Shown here: in pieces, positions 1 through 7,724 of the stretch
Layout: every line of letters starts with the position of its first letter
Position numbering within the stretch: the stretch's first letter is position 1
Assembly: GCA_963717125.1 (NCBI GenBank)
Contig: CAVQVG010000004.1
Location: 248,001-312,000 of the forward strand
DNA: 64,000 nt
DNA from: RYN-230 sp963717125
GTDB lineage: Bacteria > Actinomycetota > Actinomycetes > Streptosporangiales > Streptosporangiaceae
Reading direction: 5' to 3'
Notes under the pieces: generated by a model
Seen by the model: the letters and a program-made list of their open reading frames with translations, nothing else
Told to the model about the DNA's origin: nothing
The model's database searches: none
Program-made: the position numbers and the translations under genes

Positions 1-109
1 CTGCGGGCGGCCGCGCGCCGTGTACCGCAGGTTCGGCCTGTGCCGGATCTGCTTCCGCTCGATGGCCCACCGCGGTGAGCTGCCGGGCATCACGAAATCC
101 AGCTGGTAG
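1..109 (+). CDS. rpsN: 30S ribosomal protein uS14 (type Z), 3' end only
   Basis: The window opens inside a reading frame that starts at base 2 with a Cys and ends GITKSSW-stop, the classic C-terminus of the short zinc-binding form of uS14. The visible 35 residues include CGRPRAVYRR and CRIC, that is, the last Cys of the first zinc knuckle and the second CxxC pair. uS14 binds 16S rRNA in the 30S head. It lies directly upstream of rpsH, the standard spc-operon order. The 5' part is outside the window. Confidence 0.93.
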   Translation, partial: CGRPRAVYRRFGLCRICFRSMAHRGELPGITKSSW

Positions 110-217
110 CCGAACGCCGGCGCCAGCAACAGACCAACCTGGGTGCGGGCATACCGCGCCCACTGACCACGCCGCAGGTCCCGCGCGGGAAACCACGGCG
201 AGGAGGGCCACCAGGCC

Positions 218-616
218 ATGACGATGACCGACCCGATCGCAGACATGCTCGCCCGTCTGCGCAATGCCAACTCGGCGTACCACGACACCGTGGGCATGCC
301 CAGCTCCACGATCAAGGTCCGGATCGCGGAGATCCTCAAGCAGGAGGGCTACATAGCCGGCTTCTCGGTGGAAGACGCCGAGGTGGGCAAGAACCTCGTG
401 GTGTCGCTGAAGTACGGGCCGACCCGGGAGCGCTCCATCGCGGGCATCAAGCGGGTGTCCAAGCCCGGCCTGCGGGTGTACGCGAAGAAGGACAACCTGC
501 CCCGGGTGCTCGGCGGCCTCGGCGTCGCCATCATTTCCACCTCGGGCGGCCTGATGACCGACAAGCAGGCGAACAAGCGTGGCGTGGGCGGGGAAGTCCT
601 CGCCTACGTCTGGTAG
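218..616 (+). CDS. rpsH: 30S ribosomal protein uS8
   Basis: 132 residues, the usual uS8 length, beginning MTMTDPIADMLARLRNA, the conserved N-terminus, and ending with a typical GGEVLAYVW tail. uS8 binds helix 21 of 16S rRNA and is an early assembly protein of the 30S platform; in several bacteria it also represses the spc operon. The start is preceded by a strong GAGGAGG ribosome-binding site about ten bases upstream. A second in-frame ATG two codons later is possible, but the spacing suits the first. It sits between rpsN and rplF as in other actinobacteria. Confidence 0.97.
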   Translation: MTMTDPIADMLARLRNANSAYHDTVGMPSSTIKVRIAEILKQEGYIAGFSVEDAEVGKNLVVSLKYGPTRERSIAGIKRVSKPGLRVYAKKDNLPRVLGGLGVAIISTSGGLMTDKQANKRGVGGEVLAYVW

Positions 617-626
617 GGAGACCGCG

Positions 627-1163
627 ATGTCACGAATCGGACGGCTCCCGGTGGAGATCCCCGGGGGCGTGGACGTCAGCATCGACGGCCGGGCGGTCAG
701 CGTCAAGGGCCCCAAGGGCAGCCTGGCGCTGGAGCTCACCCCGCCCATCGAGATCTCCCGGGACGACAGCACGCTGCGGGTGACCCGGCCCAACGACGAA
801 GGCAAGGTGCGGGCGCTGCACGGGCTGTCCCGCTCCCTGGTGCAGAACATGGTGACCGGGGTCACCCAGGGCTACAGCAAGACGCTGGAGATCGTCGGGG
901 TCGGCTACCGGGTGCAGGCGCGGGGCTCGAACCTGGAGTTCCAGCTGGGCTTCAGCCACCCGGTGCCGGTGACGCCGCCGGACGGCATCACGTTCCGCGT
1001 CGAGACGCCGACCCGGCTGGTTGTCGAAGGCATCGACAAGCAGCTGGTGGGCGAGGTCGCGGCCAACATACGCAAGCTGCGCAAGCCCGACCCGTACAAG
1101 GGCAAGGGCATCCGGTACCAGGGTGAGCAGATCCGCCGCAAGGTCGGGAAGGCTGGGAAGTAA
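627..1163 (+). CDS. rplF: 50S ribosomal protein uL6
   Basis: 178 residues starting MSRIGRLPVEIPGGV, the family-typical N-terminus, and containing the conserved C-terminal block KLRKPDPYKGKGIRY. uL6 folds as two tandem alpha/beta domains and binds 23S rRNA near the sarcin-ricin loop. The reading frame is open further upstream into rpsH, but the ATG chosen has a GGGAG ribosome-binding site just before it, lies ten bases after the rpsH stop, and gives the standard length. Cotranscribed with rpsH and rplR. Confidence 0.97.
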   Translation: MSRIGRLPVEIPGGVDVSIDGRAVSVKGPKGSLALELTPPIEISRDDSTLRVTRPNDEGKVRALHGLSRSLVQNMVTGVTQGYSKTLEIVGVGYRVQARGSNLEFQLGFSHPVPVTPPDGITFRVETPTRLVVEGIDKQLVGEVAANIRKLRKPDPYKGKGIRYQGEQIRRKVGKAGK

Positions 1164-1166
1164 CCG

Positions 1167-1541
1167 ATGGCTGGCACGAAGACCAGGGCCCGCGGCCGCA
1201 GCGCCGCGCGCAACCGGCGGCACCTGCGGGTGCGCAAGAAGGTGCTGGGCAGCGCCGAGCGGCCGCGGCTGATCGTCAGCCGGTCGGCGCGGCATACGTC
1301 GGTCCAGCTGATCGACGACGGCACGGGCCGGACACTCGCCGCCGCATCTACTCTGGAAGACACGGTCCGGGTGGCCGACGGCGACAAGACAGCCAAGGCG
1401 CGCCAGGTGGGCACGCTGCTCGCGGAGCGGGCCACGGCGGCCGGCATCGGCGCGGCCGTGTTCGACCGGGCCGGCTGGGCCTACCACGGGCGGATCGCCG
1501 CCCTGGCCGACGCGGCCCGCGAAGGCGGCCTGTCCCTGTGA
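1167..1541 (+). CDS. rplR: 50S ribosomal protein uL18
   Basis: 124 residues. The basic N-terminus (RKKVLGSAERPRLIVSRS) and the ending FDRAGWAYHGRIAALADAAR are the uL18 signature. uL18 is one of the 5S rRNA-binding proteins of the central protuberance, with uL5 and bL25. It starts three bases after the rplF stop, so translational coupling is likely. Its N-terminus reads MAGTKTRARGRSAARNRRH, basic and unstructured as in homologues. Confidence 0.96.
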   Translation: MAGTKTRARGRSAARNRRHLRVRKKVLGSAERPRLIVSRSARHTSVQLIDDGTGRTLAAASTLEDTVRVADGDKTAKARQVGTLLAERATAAGIGAAVFDRAGWAYHGRIAALADAAREGGLSL

Positions 1542-1608
1542 CCGGGGACGGCACTGTGACCGGGGGCGGCACCGTGAGCTTTGAGACACACGAGAGAAGG
1601 AACATCTG

Positions 1609-2232
1609 ATGGCAGGACCTCCGCGGCGTGGCGGCGGCGGCGGCGAACGGCGTGACCGCCGTGATGACCGCCGCGGCGGTGGCGCCGACAAGGGCACCGC
1701 TTACCTAGAGCGGGTCGTCACCATCAACCGCGTCGCCAAGGTCGTCCAGGGCGGCCGGCGGTTCAGCTTCACCGCGCTGGTCATCGTGGGCGACGGCAAC
1801 GGCATGGTGGGCGTGGGCTACGGCAAGGCCAAAGAGGTGCCCGCGGCCATCGCCAAGGGCGTCGAGGCGGCCAAGAAGTCGTTCTTCCGGGTGCCCCGGA
1901 TCGCTGGCACGATCCCGCACACCGTGCAGGGCGAGGAGTCCGCGGGCGTCGTGCTGCTCAAGCCGGCCAGCCCGGGGACCGGCGTCATCGCCGGCGGCCC
2001 GGTGCGGGCCGTGCTGGAGTGCGCGGGCGTGCACGACGTGCTGTCCCGCTCGCTCGGTTCGTCCAACCCGATCAACGTCGTGCACGCGACGGTGGCGGCG
2101 CTGAAGAGCCTGAAGCGGCCCGAGGAGATCGCCGCCCGGCGCGGGCTCCCGATCGAGGACGTGGCCCCGGCGGCCATGCTGCGCGCTCGCGCGGCGGCGG
2201 CCGCCCTCGGTGCCACGTCCGGCAACAGCTGA
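1609..2232 (+). CDS. rpsE: 30S ribosomal protein uS5
   Basis: 207 residues. After a Gly/Arg-rich N-terminal stretch (GGGGGERRDRRDD), which is common in actinobacterial uS5, comes the double-stranded RNA-binding domain (TYLERVVTINRVAKVV-like) and the conserved VGYGKAKEVPAAIAKG segment. uS5 contributes to decoding accuracy and lines the mRNA entry channel. The start has GAGAGAAGG upstream. A 67-base gap separates it from rplR, slightly larger than in the rest of the operon. Confidence 0.96.
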   Translation: MAGPPRRGGGGGERRDRRDDRRGGGADKGTAYLERVVTINRVAKVVQGGRRFSFTALVIVGDGNGMVGVGYGKAKEVPAAIAKGVEAAKKSFFRVPRIAGTIPHTVQGEESAGVVLLKPASPGTGVIAGGPVRAVLECAGVHDVLSRSLGSSNPINVVHATVAALKSLKRPEEIAARRGLPIEDVAPAAMLRARAAAAALGATSGNS

Positions 2233-2245
2233 GCGGAGCAGGATG

Positions 2246-2428
2246 ATGGCACAGCTGAAGGTAACCCAGACCCGGTCGGAGATCGGGGGCACCAAAGGGC
2301 AGCGTGCTTCGTTGCGCTCATTGGGGCTGAAGCGGATCGGGCACTCGGTCGTCAAGGACGACCGGCCCGAGTTCCGCGGCATGATCTACGCGGTGCGGCA
2401 CCTCGTCACCGTCGAGGAGGTCGACTGA
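2246..2428 (+). CDS. rpmD: 50S ribosomal protein uL30
   Basis: 60 residues, the bacterial uL30 length, reading MAQLKVTQTRSEIGGTKGQ and ending with HLVTVEEVD. Two ATG codons are adjacent; the second is chosen because it lies seven bases after the GGAG ribosome-binding site and gives the standard N-terminus, whereas the first is only four bases away. uL30 is a small 23S rRNA-binding protein. The gene follows the rpsE stop by 13 bases and precedes rplO by one base. Confidence 0.94.
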   Translation: MAQLKVTQTRSEIGGTKGQRASLRSLGLKRIGHSVVKDDRPEFRGMIYAVRHLVTVEEVD

Positions 2429-2429
2429 C

Positions 2430-2870
2430 ATGCTGAAGATCCATCACCTCCGCCCGGCCCCGGGGTCGCGCACCGAGCGCACCCGGGTCGGCCGCGGTCA
2501 GGGGTCCAAGGGCAAGACCGCGGGCCGTGGGACCAAGGGGACCAAGGCGCGCGGGCAGGTACACCTGGGCTTCGAGGGCGGCCAGATGCCGCTGCAGCGC
2601 CGGGTGCCAAAGCTGAGGGGCTTCTCCAACACAAGGTTCAAGACCACTTACCAGGTGATCAACACCGGCCGGCTCACCGAGCTGTACCCGCAGGGTGGCG
2701 AGGTGACCCCGGAGGACCTGGCGGCCAAGGGCGCGGTCCGGCCCGGCCAGCTGGTCAAGGTGCTGGGCGAGGGTGACGCTGGGGCGGCGCTGCGGGTCAC
2801 CGCGCACGCCTTCTCCACCTCCGCCCGGGAGAAGATCACCACGGCCGGCGGGACGGTCACTGAGCTGTGA
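2430..2870 (+). CDS. rplO: 50S ribosomal protein uL15
   Basis: 146 residues with the conserved basic, glycine-rich N-terminal extension (GRGQGSKGKTAGRGTKG) that threads into 23S rRNA, followed by the GFEGGQMPLQRRVPKLRGF motif. It is the last ribosomal gene before secY, as in nearly all bacteria. The start ATG lies one base after the rpmD stop, indicating translational coupling. No unusual features. Confidence 0.96.
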   Translation: MLKIHHLRPAPGSRTERTRVGRGQGSKGKTAGRGTKGTKARGQVHLGFEGGQMPLQRRVPKLRGFSNTRFKTTYQVINTGRLTELYPQGGEVTPEDLAAKGAVRPGQLVKVLGEGDAGAALRVTAHAFSTSAREKITTAGGTVTEL

Positions 2871-2876
2871 TGCGCG

Positions 2877-2905
2877 GGCCGGCCGGGCGATCGCCCTGGC
2901 CGGCC
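2877..2905 (+). terminator. Strong GC hairpin between rplO and secY
   Basis: An eight-base arm GGCCGGCC is repeated (itself self-complementary) around an inner palindrome GGGCGATCGCCC, so the whole stretch can fold into a long, nearly perfect GC stem seven bases after the rplO stop. There is no T-run after it, so it is either an actinobacterial terminator without a U-tract or an attenuator that lowers read-through into secY. A TACACT hexamer at 2997-3002 could be the -10 of a separate secY promoter; its -35 is not convincing. Confidence 0.55.
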
Positions 2906-3079
2906 GGCGCGGTGTACGTTTCGCAGCGTTGATCAGCCGCCAGCGCACAGTCATCGTCACTGAGCGCAGAGGGCTGTTACAGTGCTGCGGACGCGTTACA
3001 CTGCGGCCCACCGGCGGCCGGCGCCACCCTCGGGCAGGCACGGCCCGACCCCGTTGACCGATCTACTTGAGGACGGCGC

Positions 3080-4399
3080 ATGCTGACCGCGTTCCTCCGG
3101 GCCTTCCGGACGCCTGACCTGCGCAAAAAGCTGCTGTTCACGCTCGGGATCCTGGCCGTGTTCCGGCTGGGCGCGGCGATCCCGACCCCAGGCATCTCCG
3201 AGAAGGCGGTGCAGTTCTGCACCGGCCTGGAAAAGAACAGCAGCGCAGCGGGCGTGTACCAGCTGGTCAACCTGTTCAGCGGCGGCGCGCTGCTCCGGCT
3301 GTCCATCTTCGCCCTGGGCATTATGCCGTACATCACGGCCAGCATCATCCTGCAGCTGCTCGCCGTGGTCATCCCGCGGCTGGAGACGCTGCGCCAGGAG
3401 GGTCAGGCCGGCCAGGCGAAGATCACCCAGTACACCCGGTACCTGACCGTCGGGCTGGCCATCCTGCAGTCCACCGGGATCGTCGCCTACACCCGGTCCG
3501 GCAACCTGTTCTCCGGCTGCAGCGAGCAGCTGATCCCGCACCCCACGGTGTTCACCATCGCCACCATGGTGATCTGCATGACGGCCGGCACCGCGGTGAT
3601 CATGTGGCTGGGCGAGCTGATCACCGACCGCGGCGTCGGCAACGGCATGTCGGTGCTCATCTTCACCACCGTCATCTCCCAGATGGCGGGCTACATGGTG
3701 GACGTGTACAACTCCAAGCACATCGTCGTGCTGCTCGTCGTCGCGGTGGTCGCCGTGGCCATCGTGGGCTTCGTGGTCTTCATGGAGCAGGCCCAGCGCC
3801 GGATCCCGGTACAGTACGCCAAGCGCATGGTGGGCCGGAAGATGTACGGGGGGACGTCTACCTACATCCCGCTCAAGGTGAACCAGGCCGGTGTCATCCC
3901 GGTCATCTTCGCCTCGTCGCTGCTGTACATCCCGATCCTGGCGGCCGGGCTGTTCGGCAACAAGAACCATCCCTCGCGCTGGGTCAACTGGGTGGACAAC
4001 AATCTCGGCAACGGGGTGACCGGAGACTCGGCCCTGTACATGGTCCTGTTCTTCGTCCTGATCGTGTTCTTCACGTACTTCTACGTATCCATCACCTTCA
4101 ATCCGACGGAGGTGGCGGACAACATGAAGAAGTACGGCGGCTTCATCCCCGGTATCCGCCCTGGGCGGCCCACCGCCCAGTACCTGAATTACGTGCTCAC
4201 CCGGCTCACCGCCCCCGGGTCCCTGTACCTGGGCCTGATCGCGCTCATCCCGATGGTCGCGTTCGCGCTGCTCGGGGTGGGCACCCAGTTCCCGTTCGGC
4301 GGGACCAGCATCCTGATCGCAGTGGGGGTGGGTCTGGACACGGTGAAGCAGATCGAGAGCCAGCTGCAGCAGCGTAACTATGAGGGCTTCCTGCGATAG
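3080..4399 (+). CDS. secY: Protein translocase subunit SecY
   Basis: 439 residues, polytopic, with the ten hydrophobic segments expected for SecY. It starts MLTAFLRAFRTPDLRKKLLF; the loop RQEGQAGQAKITQYTRY and the TM7-8 region with RRIPVQYAKRMVGR are conserved in the family. SecY forms the protein-conducting channel of the plasma membrane with SecE and SecG. The start has TTGAGGACG upstream (GAGG). Its stop codon shares its last base with the GTG start of adk, so the two are translationally coupled. Confidence 0.97.
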   Translation: MLTAFLRAFRTPDLRKKLLFTLGILAVFRLGAAIPTPGISEKAVQFCTGLEKNSSAAGVYQLVNLFSGGALLRLSIFALGIMPYITASIILQLLAVVIPRLETLRQEGQAGQAKITQYTRYLTVGLAILQSTGIVAYTRSGNLFSGCSEQLIPHPTVFTIATMVICMTAGTAVIMWLGELITDRGVGNGMSVLIFTTVISQMAGYMVDVYNSKHIVVLLVVAVVAVAIVGFVVFMEQAQRRIPVQYAKRMVGRKMYGGTSTYIPLKVNQAGVIPVIFASSLLYIPILAAGLFGNKNHPSRWVNWVDNNLGNGVTGDSALYMVLFFVLIVFFTYFYVSITFNPTEVADNMKKYGGFIPGIRPGRPTAQYLNYVLTRLTAPGSLYLGLIALIPMVAFALLGVGTQFPFGGTSILIAVGVGLDTVKQIESQLQQRNYEGFLR

Positions 4400-5051
4400 T
4401 GCGCGTCGTCCTCGTCGGGCCCCCCGGTGCGGGCAAGGGGACACAGGCCCAGTTCATAGCGTCGCACCTGTCTATCCCGAAGATCTCGACAGGTGACATC
4501 TTCCGCAGCAACGTCGGCCAGGGCACCGCGCTCGGCCGCCGCGCGCAGGCCTTCATGGAGCGCGGCGACCTGGTGCCTGACCAGGTGACCATCGCGATGG
4601 TCACCGACCGGCTGCAGGAGGACGACGCGCAGTCCGGGTTCCTGCTGGACGGCTTCCCGCGGAACGTGCCGCAGGCCGAGACGCTCAAGAAGCTGCTCTC
4701 CGCCTGGGACTCCCGGCTGGACGTGGTGCTGGAACTGGTGGTGGACGACGACGAGGTGGTCCGGCGGCTGTCCGGCCGCCGCACCTGCCGCCGCTGCGGC
4801 CGGGTCTGGCACGTTCTGTTCGACCCGCGGCCCGCCGGGGCACCTGCGACGACTGCGGCGGCGAGCTGTTCCAGCGGGACGACGACCGGGAAGAGACGAT
4901 CCGGCACCGGCTCGAGGTGTACCAGGTACAGACCGCGCCGCTGGTCGCGTTCTACGCCGACGAGGGGATCCTGCTCGGCATCGACGCCACCGGCCCGGTG
5001 GACGAGATCACCGAGCGCGCGCTGAGCGCACTGCGCCGGTTCATCCGCTGA
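4399..5051 (+). CDS. adk: Adenylate kinase, reading frame broken by a one-base deletion
   Basis: The first ~145 codons encode a standard adenylate kinase: P-loop GPPGAGKGTQ near residue 7, STGDIFR, the LDGFPRN motif, and the start of a zinc-type LID (CRRCGRVWH). At the GGGG run at 4837-4840 the frame is lost. Reading on in the frame that resumes at 4839 gives GTCDDCGGELF (second CxxC of the LID), then the conserved tail to a stop at 5049-5051. One extra G restores 217 residues, the normal length. The enzyme interconverts AMP, ADP and ATP and is essential, so an error in the sequence is more likely than a true pseudogene. The start is GTG, overlapping the secY stop by one base. Confidence 0.93.
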
Positions 5052-5105
5052 CCCGCCCGCCGCGGGTACGGTTGAGGCAGACGCGGCACACAAGGGAGAA
5101 TGCGG

Positions 5106-5372
5106 ATGCCTGGCGACCCGAAGATCCGCGCCTCCGACGCGGACCGGGAGCGGACCGTGGCGCTGCTGCGCGAGCACCTGGCCGCGGGCCGGCTCACCGC
5201 CGAGGAGTTCCACGAGCGGCTGGACGCCGCGTACGCGGCCAAGACGCTGGGCCAGCTGGACGAGCTGCTGGCCGATCTGCCCGCGATCGACCTCTACGAC
5301 CTGCCCGACGCCGCGCTGCGCCGCAACCGGCCCGGCTACGGCCAGCTGCCGTGGGGCCGGCGGCCGGGCTGA
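5106..5372 (+). CDS. DUF1707 (SHOCT-like) domain protein
   Basis: 88 residues. The segment IRASDADRERTVALLREHL through AEEFHERLDAAYAAKTLGQL matches the DUF1707 family, a short helical domain common in actinobacterial envelope-associated proteins. No transmembrane segment is present; the C-terminus is a short Pro/Gly/Arg tail. The ATG at 5106 is preferred over the in-frame ATG at 5100 because GGGAG ends seven bases before it. It lies where actinobacteria usually carry map (methionine aminopeptidase) between adk and infA. Function unknown. Confidence 0.85.
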   Translation: MPGDPKIRASDADRERTVALLREHLAAGRLTAEEFHERLDAAYAAKTLGQLDELLADLPAIDLYDLPDAALRRNRPGYGQLPWGRRPG

Positions 5373-5456
5373 CCGCCCGCAAACTCGGCGGCGAGGCGGG
5401 CGAGCCGGGGGCGGGGGCGTTAAGCTGAGTGGGGAATTTTCCCGGCCTGTCCTCGG

Positions 5457-5486
5457 TTCGCATTGTCAAGCAGGGTCGCGTAGACT
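5457..5486 (+). promoter_or_regulatory. Candidate promoter of the infA-rpmJ-rpsM operon
   Basis: A TTCGCA hexamer (four of six matches to TTGACA) and TAGACT (good -10) are separated by 18 bases in the 256-base gap between the DUF1707 gene and infA. The leader to infA would be about 135 bases. The T/A content stands out from the GC-rich surroundings. Position upstream of infA fits the independent promoter known for this operon in actinobacteria. Confidence 0.55.
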
Positions 5487-5628
5487 CTGCTCCGGCCCGT
5501 GAGCTGCTCTGTGCTGGGTTTAGCCACGCCTCACGGGTTTGAGGTACCACGACCACGAAGTAGACAACACCTGCCTGCACGCGTCACCGTGACGAGCGCA
5601 GCGGGCCTGACAGCGAAGCGCGGAGGAC

Positions 5629-5850
5629 ATGCCCAAAAAGGACGGCGCCATCGAGATCGAGGGCAGGATCGTCGAATCACTTCCCAATGCCTTCTTCCGG
5701 GTGGAGCTAGACAATGGGCACAAGGTTCTCGCCCACATCAGCGGGAAGATGCGGATGCACTACATCCGCATCCTGCCGGATGACCGGGTTGTCGTTGAGC
5801 TGAGCCCTTACGACCTGAGCCGCGGCCGGATTGTCTACCGGTACAAGTAA
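5629..5850 (+). CDS. infA: Translation initiation factor IF-1
   Basis: 73 residues, the standard IF-1 length: an S1/OB-fold protein starting MPKKDGAIEIEGRIVESLP and ending SRGRIVYRYK. IF-1 occupies the A site of the 30S subunit during initiation. The start is preceded by CGGAGG three bases upstream of the ATG. Followed closely by rpmJ, as in other bacteria. Confidence 0.97.
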   Translation: MPKKDGAIEIEGRIVESLPNAFFRVELDNGHKVLAHISGKMRMHYIRILPDDRVVVELSPYDLSRGRIVYRYK

Positions 5851-5870
5851 CGAGCCGGGAGGAGCCTGCG

Positions 5871-5984
5871 ATGAAGGTCAAGCCGAGCGTGAAGAAGATT
5901 TGCAGCAAGTGCCGGGTGATCCGGCGACATGGCCGGGTCATGGTCATCTGCTCTGACCCACGGCACAAGCAGCGTCAGGGCTGA
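5871..5984 (+). CDS. rpmJ: 50S ribosomal protein bL36 (zinc form)
   Basis: A 37-residue gene reading MKVKPSVKKICSKCRVIRR with zinc ligands C11, C14, C27 and H32, the C+ form of bL36. It binds domain VI of 23S rRNA near the L7/L12 stalk base. A GGGAGGAG ribosome-binding site lies just upstream, and it follows infA by 20 bases. Confidence 0.96.
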   Translation: MKVKPSVKKICSKCRVIRRHGRVMVICSDPRHKQRQG

Positions 5985-6133
5985 CGCCCTGAGCTAAGGC
6001 GCGCGCGCAGCCTTGGGCCGGCCTGACAGGGCCGGCCCGGGCCACCCCCGGAGGAGGCCGGGGCCCTACCCGGGCAGGGGCAGGGGAGCGGGCGCGGACG
6101 ACCTCCGCCACGAAGAAGGAGAACTGCCCGCAC

Positions 6134-6514
6134 ATGGCACGCCTCGTTGGCGTCAACCTCCCCCGCGAAAAGCGGCTCGAGGTCGCTCTTACCTACATCT
6201 ACGGCATCGGTCACACTCGCGCGCTGGAGACGATCTCCGCCACCGGCGTGAGCGCTGACACCCGGGTGCACCAGCTCAGCGACGACGACCTGGTCCGGCT
6301 CAGGGACTGGATCGAAGCCACCTACAAGGTCGAAGGCGACCTGCGCCGCGAGGTGCAGGCCGACATCCGCCGCAAGATCGAGATTGGCTGCTACCAGGGC
6401 ATCCGGCACCGCCGGGGGCTGCCGGTACACGGTCAGCGCACGCAGACCAACGCGCGCACCCGCAAGGGCCGCAAGAAGACAGTGGCCGGCAAGAAGAAGG
6501 CCGGCAAGAAGTAG
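6134..6514 (+). CDS. rpsM: 30S ribosomal protein uS13
   Basis: 126 residues beginning MARLVGVNLPREKRLEVAL with the helix-two-turn-helix and the basic C-terminal extension (QRTQTNARTRKGRKKT) that reaches the P-site tRNA. uS13 contacts 16S rRNA, uS19 and the 50S B1 bridges. A GAAGGAG ribosome-binding site lies ahead of the ATG. The 149-base leader after rpmJ is Gly/Pro-codon-like but non-coding. Confidence 0.96.
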   Translation: MARLVGVNLPREKRLEVALTYIYGIGHTRALETISATGVSADTRVHQLSDDDLVRLRDWIEATYKVEGDLRREVQADIRRKIEIGCYQGIRHRRGLPVHGQRTQTNARTRKGRKKTVAGKKKAGKK

Positions 6515-6554
6515 TCCGCGCAGCGGACCGACGACCTCACCGAATAGGAAGCTG

Positions 6555-6959
6555 ATGCCGCCAAGGAGCCGCACGGCCACCACCAAGAAGGTGCGCCGCA
6601 AAGAACGGAAGAACGTCGCTCACGGGCACGCCCACATCAGGAGCACGTTCAACAACACCATCGTCTCGATCACCGACCCGGTGGGCAACGTCATCTCCTG
6701 GGCGTCGTCCGGCCAGGTCGGCTTCAAGGGGTCGCGTAAGTCCACCCCGTTCGCCGCGCAGATGGCCGCCGAGGCCGCGGCCCGCCGGGCCATGGAGCAC
6801 GGCATGCGCAAGGTTGACGTGTTCGTCAAGGGCCCGGGCTCCGGGCGGGAGACCGCCATCCGTTCCCTGCAGGCGACCGGGCTGGAAGTCGGGTCGATCC
6901 AGGACGTCACCCCGGTTCCGCACAATGGCTGCCGTCCGCCGAAGCGGCGCCGGGTCTGA
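6555..6959 (+). CDS. rpsK: 30S ribosomal protein uS11
   Basis: 134 residues containing the uS11 core IRSTFNNTIVSITDPVGNV and the conserved C-terminus DVTPVPHNGCRPPKRRRV. The frame is open further upstream through the rpsM 3' end, but ATG 6555 has AGGAAG just before it and gives the family N-terminus MPPRSRTATTKKVRRK. uS11 forms the platform beside the E-site mRNA. Confidence 0.96.
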   Translation: MPPRSRTATTKKVRRKERKNVAHGHAHIRSTFNNTIVSITDPVGNVISWASSGQVGFKGSRKSTPFAAQMAAEAAARRAMEHGMRKVDVFVKGPGSGRETAIRSLQATGLEVGSIQDVTPVPHNGCRPPKRRRV

Positions 6960-6975
6960 GGGAGTTAACGAGAAG

Positions 6976-7602
6976 ATGGCGCGATACACGGGCCCAGACT
7001 GCAAGCTGTGCCGCCGCGAGAAGATGAAGCTCTTCCTGAAGGGCGCGAAGTGCGATTCGCCCAAGTGCCCGATTGAGATCCGGCCCTACCCGCCGGGCGA
7101 GCACGGCCGCAACCGGCCCAAGGAGAGCGAGTACCTGCTGCAGATCCGGGAGAAGCAGAAGGCCCGCCGGGTCTACGGCATCCTGGAGCGGCAGTTCCGC
7201 GGCTACTACGCGGAAGCCTCCCGCAAGCGCGGTATGACCGGCGAGAACCTGCTCCAGATCCTGGAGAGCCGCCTGGACAACGTGGTGTACCGGGCCGGCT
7301 TCGCGAAGAGCCGGGACATGGCCCGCCAGTTGGTGCGGCACGGTCATTTCCTGGTCAACGGCAAGAAGGTGGACATTCCGTCCTACCGGGTGACCGAGAA
7401 CGACATCATCGAGGTGCGGCCGAAGTCGGCCGAGCTGACCCCGATGGTGGTGGCCCGCGCCGAGGCCGGCGAGCGGCCTTCGCCGGCCTGGATGGAAGTC
7501 ATCCCGGACAAGATGCGCGTCCTGATCCACCAGCTCCCGGCCCGGGCCCAGATCGACACCCAGGTCCAGGAGCAGCTCATCGTCGAGTTCTACTCGAAGT
7601 AA
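6976..7602 (+). CDS. rpsD: 30S ribosomal protein uS4 (zinc form)
   Basis: 208 residues. The N-terminus MARYTGPDCKLCRREKMKLF carries Cys9, Cys12, Cys26 and Cys31, the intact zinc knuckle of C+ uS4. The S4 RNA-binding domain follows (SRLDNVVYRAGFAKSRDMAR). uS4 is a primary 16S rRNA binder and part of the mRNA helicase site. The chosen ATG lies 16 bases after the rpsK stop; the open frame further upstream is antisense-free shadow of rpsK. Confidence 0.96.
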   Translation: MARYTGPDCKLCRREKMKLFLKGAKCDSPKCPIEIRPYPPGEHGRNRPKESEYLLQIREKQKARRVYGILERQFRGYYAEASRKRGMTGENLLQILESRLDNVVYRAGFAKSRDMARQLVRHGHFLVNGKKVDIPSYRVTENDIIEVRPKSAELTPMVVARAEAGERPSPAWMEVIPDKMRVLIHQLPARAQIDTQVQEQLIVEFYSK

Positions 7603-7724
7603 TACGCTCGTTCCGGGCCGCCTGCCGGTTTGGCAGCGGTCCGGGGGGCGGCCCCCGTCGGTACGGGCGGTCGTCAGTAGAAGATCGCGGCGTCAAATAG
7701 CGGGCGTCGCGGAAAGGGGTACCA

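Noticed and set aside
630..1697. Long minus-strand open frame opposite rplF-rplR
   Set aside because: Arg/Pro-rich, no domain, opposite conserved ribosomal genes; a by-product of high GC.
2996..4444. 482-codon minus-strand frame opposite secY
   Set aside because: His/Asp/Arg-rich antisense translation of SecY with no family resemblance.
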